Positions 1-9,300 of a DNA stretch of 64,000 nt are shown here, one piece after another. The stretch lies in assembly GCF_000259235.1 (NCBI RefSeq), contig NC_017733.1:806001-870000 (forward strand), given 5' to 3'. Both the position numbers and the translations under genes were made by a program. The notes under the pieces are model-generated. The model was not told the DNA's origin. It saw only the letters and a program-made list of their open reading frames with translations, and ran no database searches. Source of the DNA: Helicobacter pylori_CU (GTDB taxonomy: Bacteria > Campylobacterota > Campylobacteria > Campylobacterales > Helicobacteraceae). Every line of letters begins with the position of its first letter. Position 1 is the first letter of the stretch.

Positions 1-375
1 TGAAAAAACATTCTCGCCTGAAGAGCTTTGCATTTTAATGGGCAAAACATACGAATACCCCATCATGCTCAAAGAATTATTGATGCTTTTGGCAAACGCT
101 AGGGGATTGCTTGAAGCCTTGAAAGTGATTTTCAACATGCTTGGCTTGTCAAAATTAAAAGACAAAAGACCGTTTTCTTTGAGAGTGTTGAGCAGTTTCA
201 AGGAATCCAAACGCCCCATTACATAGAAAGCCTTACGATTTTTAAACAAACGCTCTAAAAAAAGCTTGTTCGTATGGTAAGCTCGCTCCCCCATTAAATT
301 CTCAACCTTATCGTTTAAAGCGTCAGCGTTTAAAAGCATTCCCCCAACAATAAAAGCTAAAAAAAGGTTTTTCAT
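1..375 (-). CDS. Exported protein of unknown function, C-terminus beyond window
   Basis: An open frame runs from an ATG at 373-375 to the left edge of the window (125 codons visible). The N-terminus has one lysine and then a hydrophobic stretch (LFLAFIVGGMLL) ending near NADA, which looks like a signal peptide, so the product is probably periplasmic or outer-membrane associated. The rest is mixed and basic, with no motif I recognise. Its ATG overlaps the stop of the RodZ-like gene upstream (ATGA), so the two are probably translationally coupled. Function unknown. Confidence 0.6.
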   Translation of the reverse strand, partial: MKNLFLAFIVGGMLLNADALNDKVENLMGERAYHTNKLFLERLFKNRKAFYVMGRLDSLKLLNTLKENGLLSFNFDKPSMLKITFKASSNPLAFAKSINNSLSMMGYSYVLPIKMQSSSGENVFS

Positions 376-1346
376 TGCTGGAGTTCTTTGTATTGGGCCT
401 CGTTGATGAGCGTTAAGCCTTTATTTGGCTCGTATAAAAACCGCCTGGTTTTGCTGTCGTTATATTCTTGTTCTTGATGGTTGTTTTTAAGACTAAGATG
501 CCCATGCCCAAAACGCAACAACAGGCGGTGGTTTTTGGTTTCTAAAGAATAATTTTTTTTAAAAACCTTTTGAAAGGAGTTTTTTTTCTCATCCAAATCA
601 ATCACTTCCACCCAAATATCTCGTTTAGGGATAATGTAAATGGTATTAGGATTTTCTTTGATCGCTTCTTTTCCTTGCTTGTCGTGTTCTGTTTGTTTTT
701 CTTGTTTTTCTTTTGGCTTAGGCGTTGGCTCTGGCTTGTTTTCTTCTGTAGGATTAGCTTCATTGAAAGAACTCTTTTTAGTGCCGGATTTAATAGCACT
801 TTCTTGCTCTCTTTCTTCTTTTAAAGAAGAGCTGTTTTGAATGATAACGACCACTAAAATAATGACAACCACCCCTAAAACGATAACAAAGGGTTTCCAT
901 TTGGAAGACTTTTTGGATAATGAAGTATTGGCTTGATTGATGCTGTAATCCAATTCAACCTTAAGGGGTTTTTTTGCTGTTTCTTCAGGGCTTGTTTCTT
1001 GATTTTTTTCTTCTCCCACGCCCTCTTTAAAAACACACACTTTGTCAAATTCTTTCACCCATGCGCTCAAATCAATTTTATACTCGCGCTCTAAAATCTG
1101 TATAAAACCCCTAGCATGCACCCTTGATAAAGACTCATAGCGTTTTTCCAAGATAGAATGAATATTTTTAGAAGTGATTTTAGTCGTCTTGCAAATTTCT
1201 GCCACTCCAACTTCTTTTAGAATCTGCAAATTTTTATCTAAAGTCTTAAGCGATAATTCTTCTAATGCCGCGCCAGAAATATCTTTAGAAACGTTTTGAA
1301 CATCAGAAAGATCTAAATTTTCTAAACTTTTTTTATTCTGTTCCAT
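372..1346 (-). CDS. RodZ-like single-pass membrane protein
   Basis: 324 aa. The N-terminal ~125 residues are soluble and helical. One strong transmembrane helix lies at about residues 152-172 (PFVIVLGVVVIILVVVII), followed by a long charged, lysine/glutamate-rich linker. A compact C-terminal domain of ~85 residues begins near RDIWVEVID. Soluble N-domain, one TM helix, disordered linker and a beta-type C-domain with a W-V-E-V start resemble RodZ-type cell-shape proteins (DUF4115-like C-domain). That is an inference from architecture; the N-domain is not a clear helix-turn-helix. Two runs of eight A on the coding strand (T8 on the plus strand near 548 and 581) are possible slippage sites, but the frame is intact. 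It overlaps the following gene by 4 nt. Confidence 0.65.
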   Translation of the reverse strand: MEQNKKSLENLDLSDVQNVSKDISGAALEELSLKTLDKNLQILKEVGVAEICKTTKITSKNIHSILEKRYESLSRVHARGFIQILEREYKIDLSAWVKEFDKVCVFKEGVGEEKNQETSPEETAKKPLKVELDYSINQANTSLSKKSSKWKPFVIVLGVVVIILVVVIIQNSSSLKEEREQESAIKSGTKKSSFNEANPTEENKPEPTPKPKEKQEKQTEHDKQGKEAIKENPNTIYIIPKRDIWVEVIDLDEKKNSFQKVFKKNYSLETKNHRLLLRFGHGHLSLKNNHQEQEYNDSKTRRFLYEPNKGLTLINEAQYKELQQ

Positions 1347-1358
1347 TCAATTGACCAC

Positions 1359-2042
1359 CTAGTTGATTTTATCCATTAAGATCCCTGCTGCCACGCTCAC
1401 ATTGAGCGAATCAAAATCCCTTCGCATTTTTACGCTCAATACCATATCCATTTTAGCAAGGATTTTTTTAGACAACCCCTCATGTTCGCTCCCCAAAAAA
1501 AGAGCGCATTTTTTTAAGGACAGATTTTCTGCTTGGCTAGAGCCTTGCATGCTCGCGCCCAAACATAAAAACCCGCTCGTTTTCAATTCATTGATTAAAT
1601 CCAGCGTGTTAGGCATAACGCTAAAAGGCAAATCATACATAAGTCCCAAGCTGGATCGCACAATCCCCTCATAAGCCAATTCTTTAGCAAAATCTAAAAT
1701 AACGCCATCCATTCCTAAGCAATACGCGCTCCTAAAAATACCTCCAATATTCCCCACATCCGTAATCCCGCAAAGCACCAAAAGTTTTTGAGCTTTTTTA
1801 ATTTCTTTTAAAGAAACGGCTAAAGGCAGTTCTACTTTAGCTAAAACTCCTTGATGATTGCCCCCCTTAGCCAAGCTTTGCGCTTTTTTATTATCCACTT
1901 TGATGATATTAGGGCATGCTTTTTTGAGCGCGAAAAAAAGCTTTTTGTCTATTTCTTTAGAAAGATAGATTTCTTGCAATTTTTCTTTGTGAGAGTTTAG
2001 AAGGTGCGTAATCACCTGCTTGCCATAAACCACTGCTTGCAT
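1359..2042 (-). CDS. SpoU/TrmH-family RNA 2'-O-methyltransferase
   Basis: 227 aa, the usual length for a minimal SPOUT methyltransferase with a short N-terminal substrate-binding part (residues 1-80). The three family motifs are visible: motif 1 in TDVGNIGGIFRSAYCLG, motif 2 in LGSEHEGLSKKI (S-adenosylmethionine binding), and motif 3 in DSLNVSVAAGILMDKI at the C-terminus. It should methylate a ribose in 23S rRNA or a tRNA (RlmB-like). The exact target cannot be told from sequence. It lies 12 nt downstream of rsmI, another rRNA methyltransferase, so the two are probably co-transcribed. Confidence 0.88.
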   Translation of the reverse strand: MQAVVYGKQVITHLLNSHKEKLQEIYLSKEIDKKLFFALKKACPNIIKVDNKKAQSLAKGGNHQGVLAKVELPLAVSLKEIKKAQKLLVLCGITDVGNIGGIFRSAYCLGMDGVILDFAKELAYEGIVRSSLGLMYDLPFSVMPNTLDLINELKTSGFLCLGASMQGSSQAENLSLKKCALFLGSEHEGLSKKILAKMDMVLSVKMRRDFDSLNVSVAAGILMDKIN

Positions 2043-2054
2043 GCTAAACCCCTT

Positions 2055-2918
2055 TTATTGATTTTTTTCTTCTAACAAACGCTGGAAATAAAGATCTTTA
2101 GCGTTTTTTTGTGTCATAGCGGCTTCCATTTTAGCCTTAATTTTAGGAGGTAAATCCAACTCCAACAACGCCGATAGCCCCATGCAAGGCTCTATTTTTT
2201 TCTCGTTCAAAAGCACTAAAACCCACTCCCCTTGGATATTATTTTTTTGCAACCGCTCTATGATTTGAGAAACCTCTCCTAAATAATATTGCTGGTGGAG
2301 TTTGGTAAGCTCCTTAGCCGCAAACAAATGCATGCCTTGAGCTAAATCGTTTAAATCCCTTAAAGTCTCCAACAATCGGTGCGGGCTTTCATAAAAAACC
2401 ACCGGGGTTTTTTCTTCTAAATACGCTAAAGCGTTTAAAATTTTAATAATCCTAAAACGCCTTTCCTTGCTCTTATGAGGTAAAAAGCCGGCGTAAAAAA
2501 ACCGCCCTTCTAAAAACCCGCTCGCGCAAAACACCGTAGTGAGCGCATTAGCCCCGGGCAAAACATCGTATTGGAGGTTGTGTTTTAAAGCGTAAGCGAC
2601 TAAACTCATGCCCGGATCACTCAAACTAGGCATGCCCGCATCGCTCATCACAGCGATTTCTTTGTCAAAAAAAGAAAGATCTATTTGGTTTAAAAATTCC
2701 TGATCGTTGTGCGAATGGAAGGCGATAAACTCCCTTTTTTTAGTAGCGATATTAGGGAAAGAATGGCTAATAATAGGGTTTTGTGCAAGCAAGTGCAACA
2801 ACCTCTTACTCACCCTTGTATCCTCGCACAAAAAAACCTCGCAACGCTCTAAAACTTCTAAAGTGCGTAGCGTGATGTCAGCGAGATTACCTATAGGAGT
2901 GGGCAAAAAATACAGCAC
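2055..2918 (-). CDS. rsmI: 16S rRNA (cytidine-1402) 2'-O-methyltransferase RsmI
   Basis: 287 aa, full length for RsmI. It begins MLYFLPTPIGNLADI, the family N-terminal signature, followed by CEDTRVSKRLL, then SDAGMPSLSDPG and LPGANALTTV, which form the tetrapyrrole-methylase fold that binds SAM. It methylates the ribose of C1402 in the 16S rRNA decoding centre. It lies 24 nt downstream of rpmE on the same strand, so a ribosomal protein and two RNA methyltransferases form one likely transcription unit. Confidence 0.93.
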   Translation of the reverse strand: MLYFLPTPIGNLADITLRTLEVLERCEVFLCEDTRVSKRLLHLLAQNPIISHSFPNIATKKREFIAFHSHNDQEFLNQIDLSFFDKEIAVMSDAGMPSLSDPGMSLVAYALKHNLQYDVLPGANALTTVFCASGFLEGRFFYAGFLPHKSKERRFRIIKILNALAYLEEKTPVVFYESPHRLLETLRDLNDLAQGMHLFAAKELTKLHQQYYLGEVSQIIERLQKNNIQGEWVLVLLNEKKIEPCMGLSALLELDLPPKIKAKMEAAMTQKNAKDLYFQRLLEEKNQ

Positions 2919-2942
2919 AAAAAGCCACGCTTTTTAAAAGAG

Positions 2943-3146
2943 TTACTTCAAGTTGTAGCGTTGCTTGAATTTCTCTACTCTCCCTGCAGTGTCAGCGATC
3001 TTATCGCTACCGGTATAGAAAGGGTGGCAAAAGCTAGAAATATCAATACGCATTTCAGGTTTGGTGCTTAAAACTTCAATTTCTTTCCCGCTCGTTACGC
3101 AAGTAACTTTGCATGGGATATATTCGGGGTGAATGCCTTTTTTCAT
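2943..3146 (-). CDS. rpmE: 50S ribosomal protein L31
   Basis: 67 aa from the ATG at 3144-3146 (MKKGIHPEYIP). A longer open frame extends upstream to 3302 but has no family similarity and runs through the promoter, so the short start is chosen; AAAGGA lies just upstream. Family features: KGIHPEY start, VTCVTSG, SSFCHPFYTG and GRVEKF. Cysteines are at 12, 16 and 40, so the classical four-cysteine zinc ribbon (16/18/37/40) is incomplete. Confidence 0.93.
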   Translation of the reverse strand: MKKGIHPEYIPCKVTCVTSGKEIEVLSTKPEMRIDISSFCHPFYTGSDKIADTAGRVEKFKQRYNLK

Positions 3147-3179
3147 CAAGTATCCTTTATTCTTAAATTTAAACTTAAA

Positions 3180-3185
3180 ATTATA
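3180..3185 (-). promoter_or_regulatory. Predicted -10 box for rpmE-rsmI-methyltransferase unit
   Basis: On the minus strand the sequence reads TGCTATAAT, an extended -10 typical of the housekeeping sigma factor in H. pylori. The start of transcription would be near 3173, giving a leader of about 27 nt before the L31 ATG. The region up to rho (3186-3410) is AT-rich and must also carry the divergent rho promoter, for which I see no strong -10 box. Confidence 0.6.
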
Positions 3186-3410
3186 GCATAAGTAACAATA
3201 AATTAAAACCACTCTAAAGTTAAAATAAAATTTGACTTTGTTAAAAAAATTATGATAGCATAACAAAGCATTACGAAATTTAACGCTTGTGGCATGCACC
3301 ACTTATTAGCATCTTTTGATTACACTAATTCTTTAAGAATGCTTTAGCTTTTTGTACTTTTATCTTAATTGAAACAACTAGAAACCTCTTTTTAATTAAA
3401 AGGAAATTTA

Positions 3411-4727
3411 ATGAACGAAAACGCACCTACGCACAAAAGTTCGCACAAGGTCAAAACCCACACGCCAGTGAGCGGTTATCACATTGAAGATTTACGCACC
3501 TACCCTACTGAAAAGCTTTTAGAAATCGCTAACAAGCTCAAAGTGGAAAACCCCCAAGAATTCAAACGACAAGACTTGATGTTTGAAATTTTAAAAACCC
3601 AAGTCACGCAAGGCGGATACATTCTTTTTACCGGGATTTTAGAAATCATGCCTGATGGCTATGGCTTTTTAAGAGGGTTTGACGGGAGTTTTTCAGACGG
3701 GCATAACGACACATATGTTAGCCCTTCTCAAATCAGGCGTTTTGCTTTAAGGAATGGCGATATTGTTACCGGTCAAGTGCGATCCCCCAAAGACCAGGAA
3801 AAATACTACGCCCTTTTAAAAATAGAAGCCATCAATTATTTGCCTTCAGATGAGATTAAAAACCGCCCTTTGTTTGACAATCTAACCCCCCTATTCCCTG
3901 ATGAACAAATCAAATTAGAATACGAACCCACTAAAGTTACCGGCAGGATGCTGGATTTATTCAGCCCTGTGGGGAAAGGTCAAAGGGCTTTGATCGTTGC
4001 GCCACCAAGGACTGGGAAAACGGAGCTGATGAAAGAGCTCGCCCAAGGCATCACTTCTAACCACCCTGAAGTGGAGCTGATTATCCTTTTAGTGGATGAG
4101 CGCCCTGAAGAAGTTACAGACATGCAACGAAGCGTTAAAGGTCAAGTTTTTAGCTCCACTTTTGATTTGCCAGCCAATAATCACATAAGGATCGCTGAAT
4201 TGGTTTTAGAAAGGGCTAAAAGGCGAGTGGAAATGGGTAAAGATGTGGTGGTTTTATTGGATTCTATCACCCGTTTAGCAAGGGCGTATAACGCCGTAAC
4301 GCCCTCAAGCGGTAAGGTTTTAAGTGGGGGTGTGGATGCGAACGCCTTGCACAGGCCCAAGCGCTTTTTTGGGGCCGCAAGGAATATTGAAGAAGGTGGG
4401 AGCTTGACGATTATCGCTACGGCGTTGATTGAAACGGGATCTAGAATGGATGAGGTGATTTTTGAAGAATTTAAAGGCACCGGGAATAGCGAAATCGTTT
4501 TAGCGAGGAATATTGCGGATAGGCGCATTTACCCGGCCTTTGATATTTTAAAATCCGGCACACGAAAAGACAATATCTTGCTTGGCAAAGACCGCTTGAC
4601 TAAAGTGTGGGTTTTAAGGAATGTGATGCAACAAATGGACGACATAGAAGCCTTAAGCTTTGTGTATTCTAAAATGCAACAAACTAAGGACAATGAAGAA
4701 TTTTTAAATTTAATGAATGAAAAATAA
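3411..4727 (+). CDS. rho: Transcription termination factor Rho
   Basis: 438 aa, complete. The N-terminal helix bundle starts near residue 20, followed by the cold-shock-like RNA-binding domain (GYGFLRGFDGSF near residue 85). The RecA-type ATPase has Walker A PPRTGKTE at about residue 200 and Walker B VVLLDSITRLARA at about 280. The Q-loop/R-loop region and the C-terminal ALSFVYSKM are present. It is a hexameric RNA translocase that ends Rho-dependent transcripts. The AAAAGGAAATTTA before ATG is a good ribosome site. murI follows after 37 nt on the same strand, suggesting co-transcription. Confidence 0.97.
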   Translation: MNENAPTHKSSHKVKTHTPVSGYHIEDLRTYPTEKLLEIANKLKVENPQEFKRQDLMFEILKTQVTQGGYILFTGILEIMPDGYGFLRGFDGSFSDGHNDTYVSPSQIRRFALRNGDIVTGQVRSPKDQEKYYALLKIEAINYLPSDEIKNRPLFDNLTPLFPDEQIKLEYEPTKVTGRMLDLFSPVGKGQRALIVAPPRTGKTELMKELAQGITSNHPEVELIILLVDERPEEVTDMQRSVKGQVFSSTFDLPANNHIRIAELVLERAKRRVEMGKDVVVLLDSITRLARAYNAVTPSSGKVLSGGVDANALHRPKRFFGAARNIEEGGSLTIIATALIETGSRMDEVIFEEFKGTGNSEIVLARNIADRRIYPAFDILKSGTRKDNILLGKDRLTKVWVLRNVMQQMDDIEALSFVYSKMQQTKDNEEFLNLMNEK

Positions 4728-4764
4728 AATCCCTAATTAATCCCATTAAATTAAAAATAGTGTC

Positions 4765-5532
4765 ATGAAAATAGGCGTTTTTGATAGCGGTGTGGGAGGG
4801 TTTAGCGTTTTAAAAAGCCTCTTAAAAGCGCAACTATTTGATGAAATCATCTATTATGGCGATAGCGCTAGAGTGCCTTATGGCACTAAAGACCCCACCA
4901 CGATCAAGCAATTTGGCTTAGAGGCTTTGGATTTTTTCAAACCGCACCAGATTAAATTATTGATTGTAGCATGCAACACAGCAAGCGCTCTAGCTTTAGA
5001 AGAGATGCAAAAGCATTCCAAAATCCCTATTGTGGGCGTGATTGAGCCAAGCATTTTAGCGATCAAGCGGCAAGTGGAGAATAAAAACGCCCCTATTTTG
5101 GTGCTAGGGACAAAAGCGACGATTCAATCCAACGCCTATGACAACGCCCTGAAACAACAAGGCTATTTGAACGTTTCGCATTTAGCCACTTCTCTTTTTG
5201 TGCCTTTGATTGAAGAAAGTATTTTAGAGGGTGAATTGTTAGAAACTTGCATGCGTTATTATTTCACTCCCTTAAAGATTTTACCTGAAGTGATTATTTT
5301 AGGTTGCACGCATTTTCCCTTAATCGCTCAAAAAATTGAGGGCTATTTTATGGGGCATTTTGCCCTTCCAACGCCCCCTCTACTCATCCATTCTGGCGAT
5401 GCTATTGTTGAATATTTGCAGCAAAAATACGCCCTTAAAAAAAATACACACGCATTCCCTAAAGTGGAATTTCATGCGAGCGGCGATGTGATCTGGCTAG
5501 AAAAACAAGCTAAAGAATGGCTCAAATTGTAA
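4765..5532 (+). CDS. murI: Glutamate racemase
   Basis: 255 aa, full length. It makes D-glutamate for peptidoglycan. Family signatures: FDSGVGGFSVL at the N-terminus, YYGDSARVPYGTK, the first catalytic cysteine in VACNTASA (about residue 70) and the second in ILGCTHFPL (about residue 181). The two cysteines are the acid/base pair. The last 46 bp (5487-5532) are repeated at the start of the cag island block, which makes this the chromosomal anchor of the island. Confidence 0.97.
   Translation: MKIGVFDSGVGGFSVLKSLLKAQLFDEIIYYGDSARVPYGTKDPTTIKQFGLEALDFFKPHQIKLLIVACNTASALALEEMQKHSKIPIVGVIEPSILAIKRQVENKNAPILVLGTKATIQSNAYDNALKQQGYLNVSHLATSLFVPLIEESILEGELLETCMRYYFTPLKILPEVIILGCTHFPLIAQKIEGYFMGHFALPTPPLLIHSGDAIVEYLQQKYALKKNTHAFPKVEFHASGDVIWLEKQAKEWLKL
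5487..5532 (+). repeat. cag PAI flanking repeat, copy at murI 3' end
   Basis: The 3' terminal 46 bp of murI, including its stop codon, recur as the reverse complement at 23668-23713 with a single mismatch (AACAAGC here, AACAGGC there). The cag PAI is known to be bounded by a short direct repeat (31 bp described) in murI; this is that element. Here the two copies are in inverted orientation because the island block has been flipped. The following 99 bp (5533-5631) hold nothing recognisable. Confidence 0.9.
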
Positions 5533-5631
5533 CGCTAATAAAATAACTCAATTCCAAAAAAGGGCTATAGCTCACATTATAAAGGGTATTGTGTTGATTA
5601 TAAAAAGCGCTTTAGAGAGATTTACGAAAGT

Positions 5632-6108
5632 GTTTTGAAGCGGATAATATCTAATGGCTATCTTTGGAAAAGATTACCTATCTGCAGACTTGCAAAATAG
5701 CGCTAAAGATATTCTTCTCATCGCTTCGCAAATTCTCAAAGAAAGACTTTTTACCCACAAAAATGAGATTTTCTTTTGCCCTAGAAATAGCTACATTCAA
5801 GCGTTTAGAATCTAGCAAGAAAGAAAGATTACCATAAGTTTTCACGGTGGAATAAATGATAATATCTGCCTCCTCGCCTTGAAAGGCATCCACAGTGTCT
5901 ATTTTGATCTCATCAAAATTCTTGAAGCCGCATTTTTCCACTTCTGATCGCAAGCGTCTTTTTTGGGCATTATAAGGTGTGATAATTCCTATGGTTTTTC
6001 TGATTTTTCTTTGGTTAAGAGCGCGATTGATTTGCTCTAAAAGCTCTATGATTTTTTGAACTTGAGCTTTGTTATAGCTACTTGTTTTTTCTAGTTGATG
6101 CTCTCTTT
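5632..6108 (-). repeat. 477-bp direct duplication flanking cagA, left copy
   Basis: Aligned by eye, this segment matches 10879-11355 base for base with one difference (G at 5684, A at 10931), at a constant offset of 5247 bp and in the same orientation. Both edges are abrupt. The segment covers the 3' end of a helicase-like gene plus 46 bp beyond its stop. The two copies bracket cagA, its promoter and its terminator. Confidence 0.95.
5678..6108 (-). pseudogene. 3' fragment of helicase-like gene
   Basis: This carries the last ~143 codons of the gene that is longer at 10925-12730: GIITPYNAQ, TVDAFQGEEADIII and SKRLNVAISRAKENLI, helicase motifs IV-VI of the Dna2/Upf1 type. A 91-codon stretch could start at an internal ATG (5951-5953). 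At 6108 the similarity ends and the frame runs into unrelated DNA, so no start or N-terminus is left. In reference strains a helicase gene lies between cagA and murI; this is probably its residue. 6109-6263 is AT-rich with no gene I can support. Confidence 0.8.
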
Positions 6109-6263
6109 ATAACCCTTAATTAATTCCGCACTATAGCACGAACCCACTAGCACAATCAAATTTAATTTTAAGCAAAGGGTTAAGTTTTTTTGGGTTAGGA
6201 AACATCTTTGCAGGCTTTAAAGAACAAAACCTTTCGTTAGTGTCTGTTGGGATATTTTAAGTT

Positions 6264-6291
6264 AAAAAACCCCTCGCTTTTAGCAAGGGGT
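6264..6291 (-). terminator. Intrinsic terminator of cagA
   Basis: On the minus strand a 9-bp stem (ACCCCTTGC / GCGAGGGGT, one G-T pair) with a TAAAA loop is followed by a run of T. It starts 32 nt after the cagA stop codon. The geometry is that of a strong Rho-independent terminator. Confidence 0.9.
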
Positions 6292-6322
6292 GGTTTTTGC
6301 GTTTTTGGTGTTCCTTAATCCT

Positions 6323-9300
6323 TTAAGATTTTTGGAAACCACCTTTTGTATTAACATTTTTGATTCCATGCTCCGCATTTTCCCTCTCCAAGCAGTAATA
6401 TCCTGTAGAAAATGCATTGGCTAAAAATTGCGTAAAGCCAGACTTAACGTCTTTTACAGCATTGTTCAACTTGGTGGAAAACTTGAACGAATCAGAATAA
6501 TCTTTCATATTCTTCTGGTTGAAGCCAATTTTATCATACTCTGACAAAGGAACGCTTCCCACATTATGTGCAACTATCTTATCATTCACGAGCTTGAGCC
6601 ACTCAGGGTTTTTTTGCGTTAGCATACCGGTCGCTTTTTCATTGATTGCTCCATTTTGGATATTGCTATTAATGCGTGTGTGGCTATTAGTAGCGTAATT
6701 GTCTAGTTTCGCTGACAAACTAGCAGGTACTTTTTTTGCACTTTCAACCCATAGATTCACAGTATTGTGTTTTGCAGAATCTTTGAGCTTGTCTATCGTT
6801 TGCTCTAGATTGCCAAAAAAACCTGCTTTAGCTTCTGATACCGCTTGATTGAGATTGTCAATTTTCTGAGCCAATTTTTGCTCCCTTGAAATCCCTACCT
6901 TACTGAGATCATCAACTTTATCATGCCTTTTCAAAGGGAAAGGTCCGCCAAGATCATCAATCGTAGCATAAATGGGTTCAGGGCTAACTGATCGCCCTAC
7001 CTTACTGAGATCATCAACTTTATCATGCCTTTTCAAAGGGAAAGGTCCGCCAAGATCATCAATCGTAGCATAAATGGGTTCAGGGCTAACTGATCGCCCT
7101 ACCTTACTGAGATCATCAACTTTATCATGCCTTTTCAAAGGGAAAGGTCCGCCGAGATCATCAATCGTAGCATAAATGGGTTCAGGGCTAACTGATCGCC
7201 CTACCTTACTGAGATCATCAACTTTATCATGCCTTTTCAAAGGGAAGCCCGCTGCTTGCCCTACACCACCCAAACCACTTGCTATTCGATTGAGTCGGTC
7301 AATTTTTGCATTTACCTTTTTAGCAACTTGAGCGTAAATGGATTCTTCAGGGCTAGCTACTTGTCCTGCTTTCTTTTTATTAACTTTAGCATAAATGGGT
7401 TCGTTTTTGAGTCCATTATTGTTATTGTTATTGAAATTTCCAAGTTTTGCATTCAACTCTTTCTTGATGTCCGAAAAGTTTTTAGAAAGAGTTGTGGCTT
7501 CTGCTTTAGATAACCCATTACCGACTAGGGTTCCATTCACACCATCCTTAACGGATTGGTATAGTGCAGAATTTTTTCCAGTATTGAAATCTTCATTTTT
7601 TTGAGCTTGTTGAGCCAATTGCTCCTTTGAGAAGTTTTTGAGATCGGCTAACGCTTGCTCTACCCCACTGAAATCACCCGTTGCTTTAGCCACTGATACC
7701 GCTTGATTGAGATCATCAACTTTATCCGTTATCTTTTGATTGATGATCACATCTTTAACGGAATTTTCAAGGTCGCTTTTTGCTTGCGTTACCTTGCTGA
7801 GATCCTTATTTTTGCCATTTTTGAAGTCATTCAAAGCTGCATTAAGGTTTTCAACTTTTGAAATCCATTCTGGATTGATACCTAAATCTTTCACCGAGCC
7901 TTTAAGGGCTTTTAGCGTTTCTTCTGCCTTGTTGAAATCCTTATTTTTGCCATTTTTGAATTCATCAAAAGATTTACTAAAGTCTTTCAAATCCTTGTTG
8001 ATATTTTCAAGTTTATCAGACAATTCCCTTTTGATGCCTTTAAGATTCTGAGCGTAAGCGATTGCTCTTGCATCCCTACTAGCCTCTTTATTGATCAACG
8101 CAAAAATCTCATCTTTTTGGCTGTTAGCTTGAGCTTTTGCTTCCATTTTATTTTTGTTGCCGCTTTTGCTCTCCAATTTTTTCTCTACTTCTTTCTCTAA
8201 ATGCTCTCGTTTCCTTAGAGATTTTTCAAGATCTTTCTGAGCTTTTTTCACTTCATCATAGTTGCCTGTGTTTTTAGCGTCAGCTACAGCTTTATTGAAG
8301 TTTAAAGCTTTTCCAACCAATTCTTTGTTGCTGCTCAAAAAGTCTTTGATGAGCTTATTAACATCTTGTAGGGACAATCCTTTAGCGACTAGTTTATCCT
8401 CTAAATTCCGCCTTACGAAACTAGTGATAGCGAGATTATTTAAATCAGGCAAATTAAAGACAGCTACCTTGCTAAAGCCTGCGTCTAAATGGGAAACGCC
8501 ATTCGTAGCGCCTACACCCTTATTGGGATTCTTGGAGGCGTTGGTGTATTTGAAATTAGAATAATCAACAAACATCACGCCATCATGTTTTAGGTTACCT
8601 TGGAGAGTGACATTTTTCTCCCTATCTAAAGCTTTATCTGCTTTTTTCCCATAATCTTTGAGAGTGTAGCTCAAATCCCCCTTATTAAACTCAGTAATTA
8701 AAGCTGAATGTTTTGGGTCTTTTTTAGAAACAAAAGCAATACGATCATTCCCTAGGGCGTCTAAATAAGGCTTAGAGTCTTTTTGAAAATCCTTAATCTC
8801 ATTTCGGAATTTTTCTTTCTCTTTCTCGCTCAAGTTGTCTAATTTAGCATTGTTTTGTGCAAGAAATTCCATGAAATCTATTTTGTTTTGGATCTCTTCT
8901 TGACTCAATGCTCGTTGTGAGCCTGTGAGTTGGTCTTCTTTGTAGAGATAAAAACTAGGGTTGTTAATCCCTTTCTCACCACCTGCTATGACTAAGCCAC
9001 TGCCGTTTTTCATATGCACATTAATTATTGTAGCCACATTGTTACCTTGTTGGTCTTTATAACCAACGGTGGCGTTCTAATCGTGCTTGGCTCCAAAACC
9101 ACCATTGCCCGCATACAATAATGAAACTTTTTCAGGTTCTATGCCATTATGACTCCCCATTAACACAGAAGACAGAGCGTTATTGTGAATCAATAATTGG
9201 TTGAACTTGTAATTGGGATCAATGTCAGCGACTCCCTCAACATCTAACATTTCCATATCGCCAAGAGTGAATTTAGAAAAATTACCCCTTTCATCAAGCA

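Noticed and set aside
6893..7246. CRISPR-like regular repeats.
   Set aside because: The 102-bp period is in frame with cagA and encodes the EPIYA-C/MARK motifs; there are no unique spacers.
9077..9079. Readthrough or recoding of the cagA amber as a regulated event.
   Set aside because: No stem-loop or context that favours readthrough is visible, and the codon is a plain Trp to stop change; treated as a mutation.
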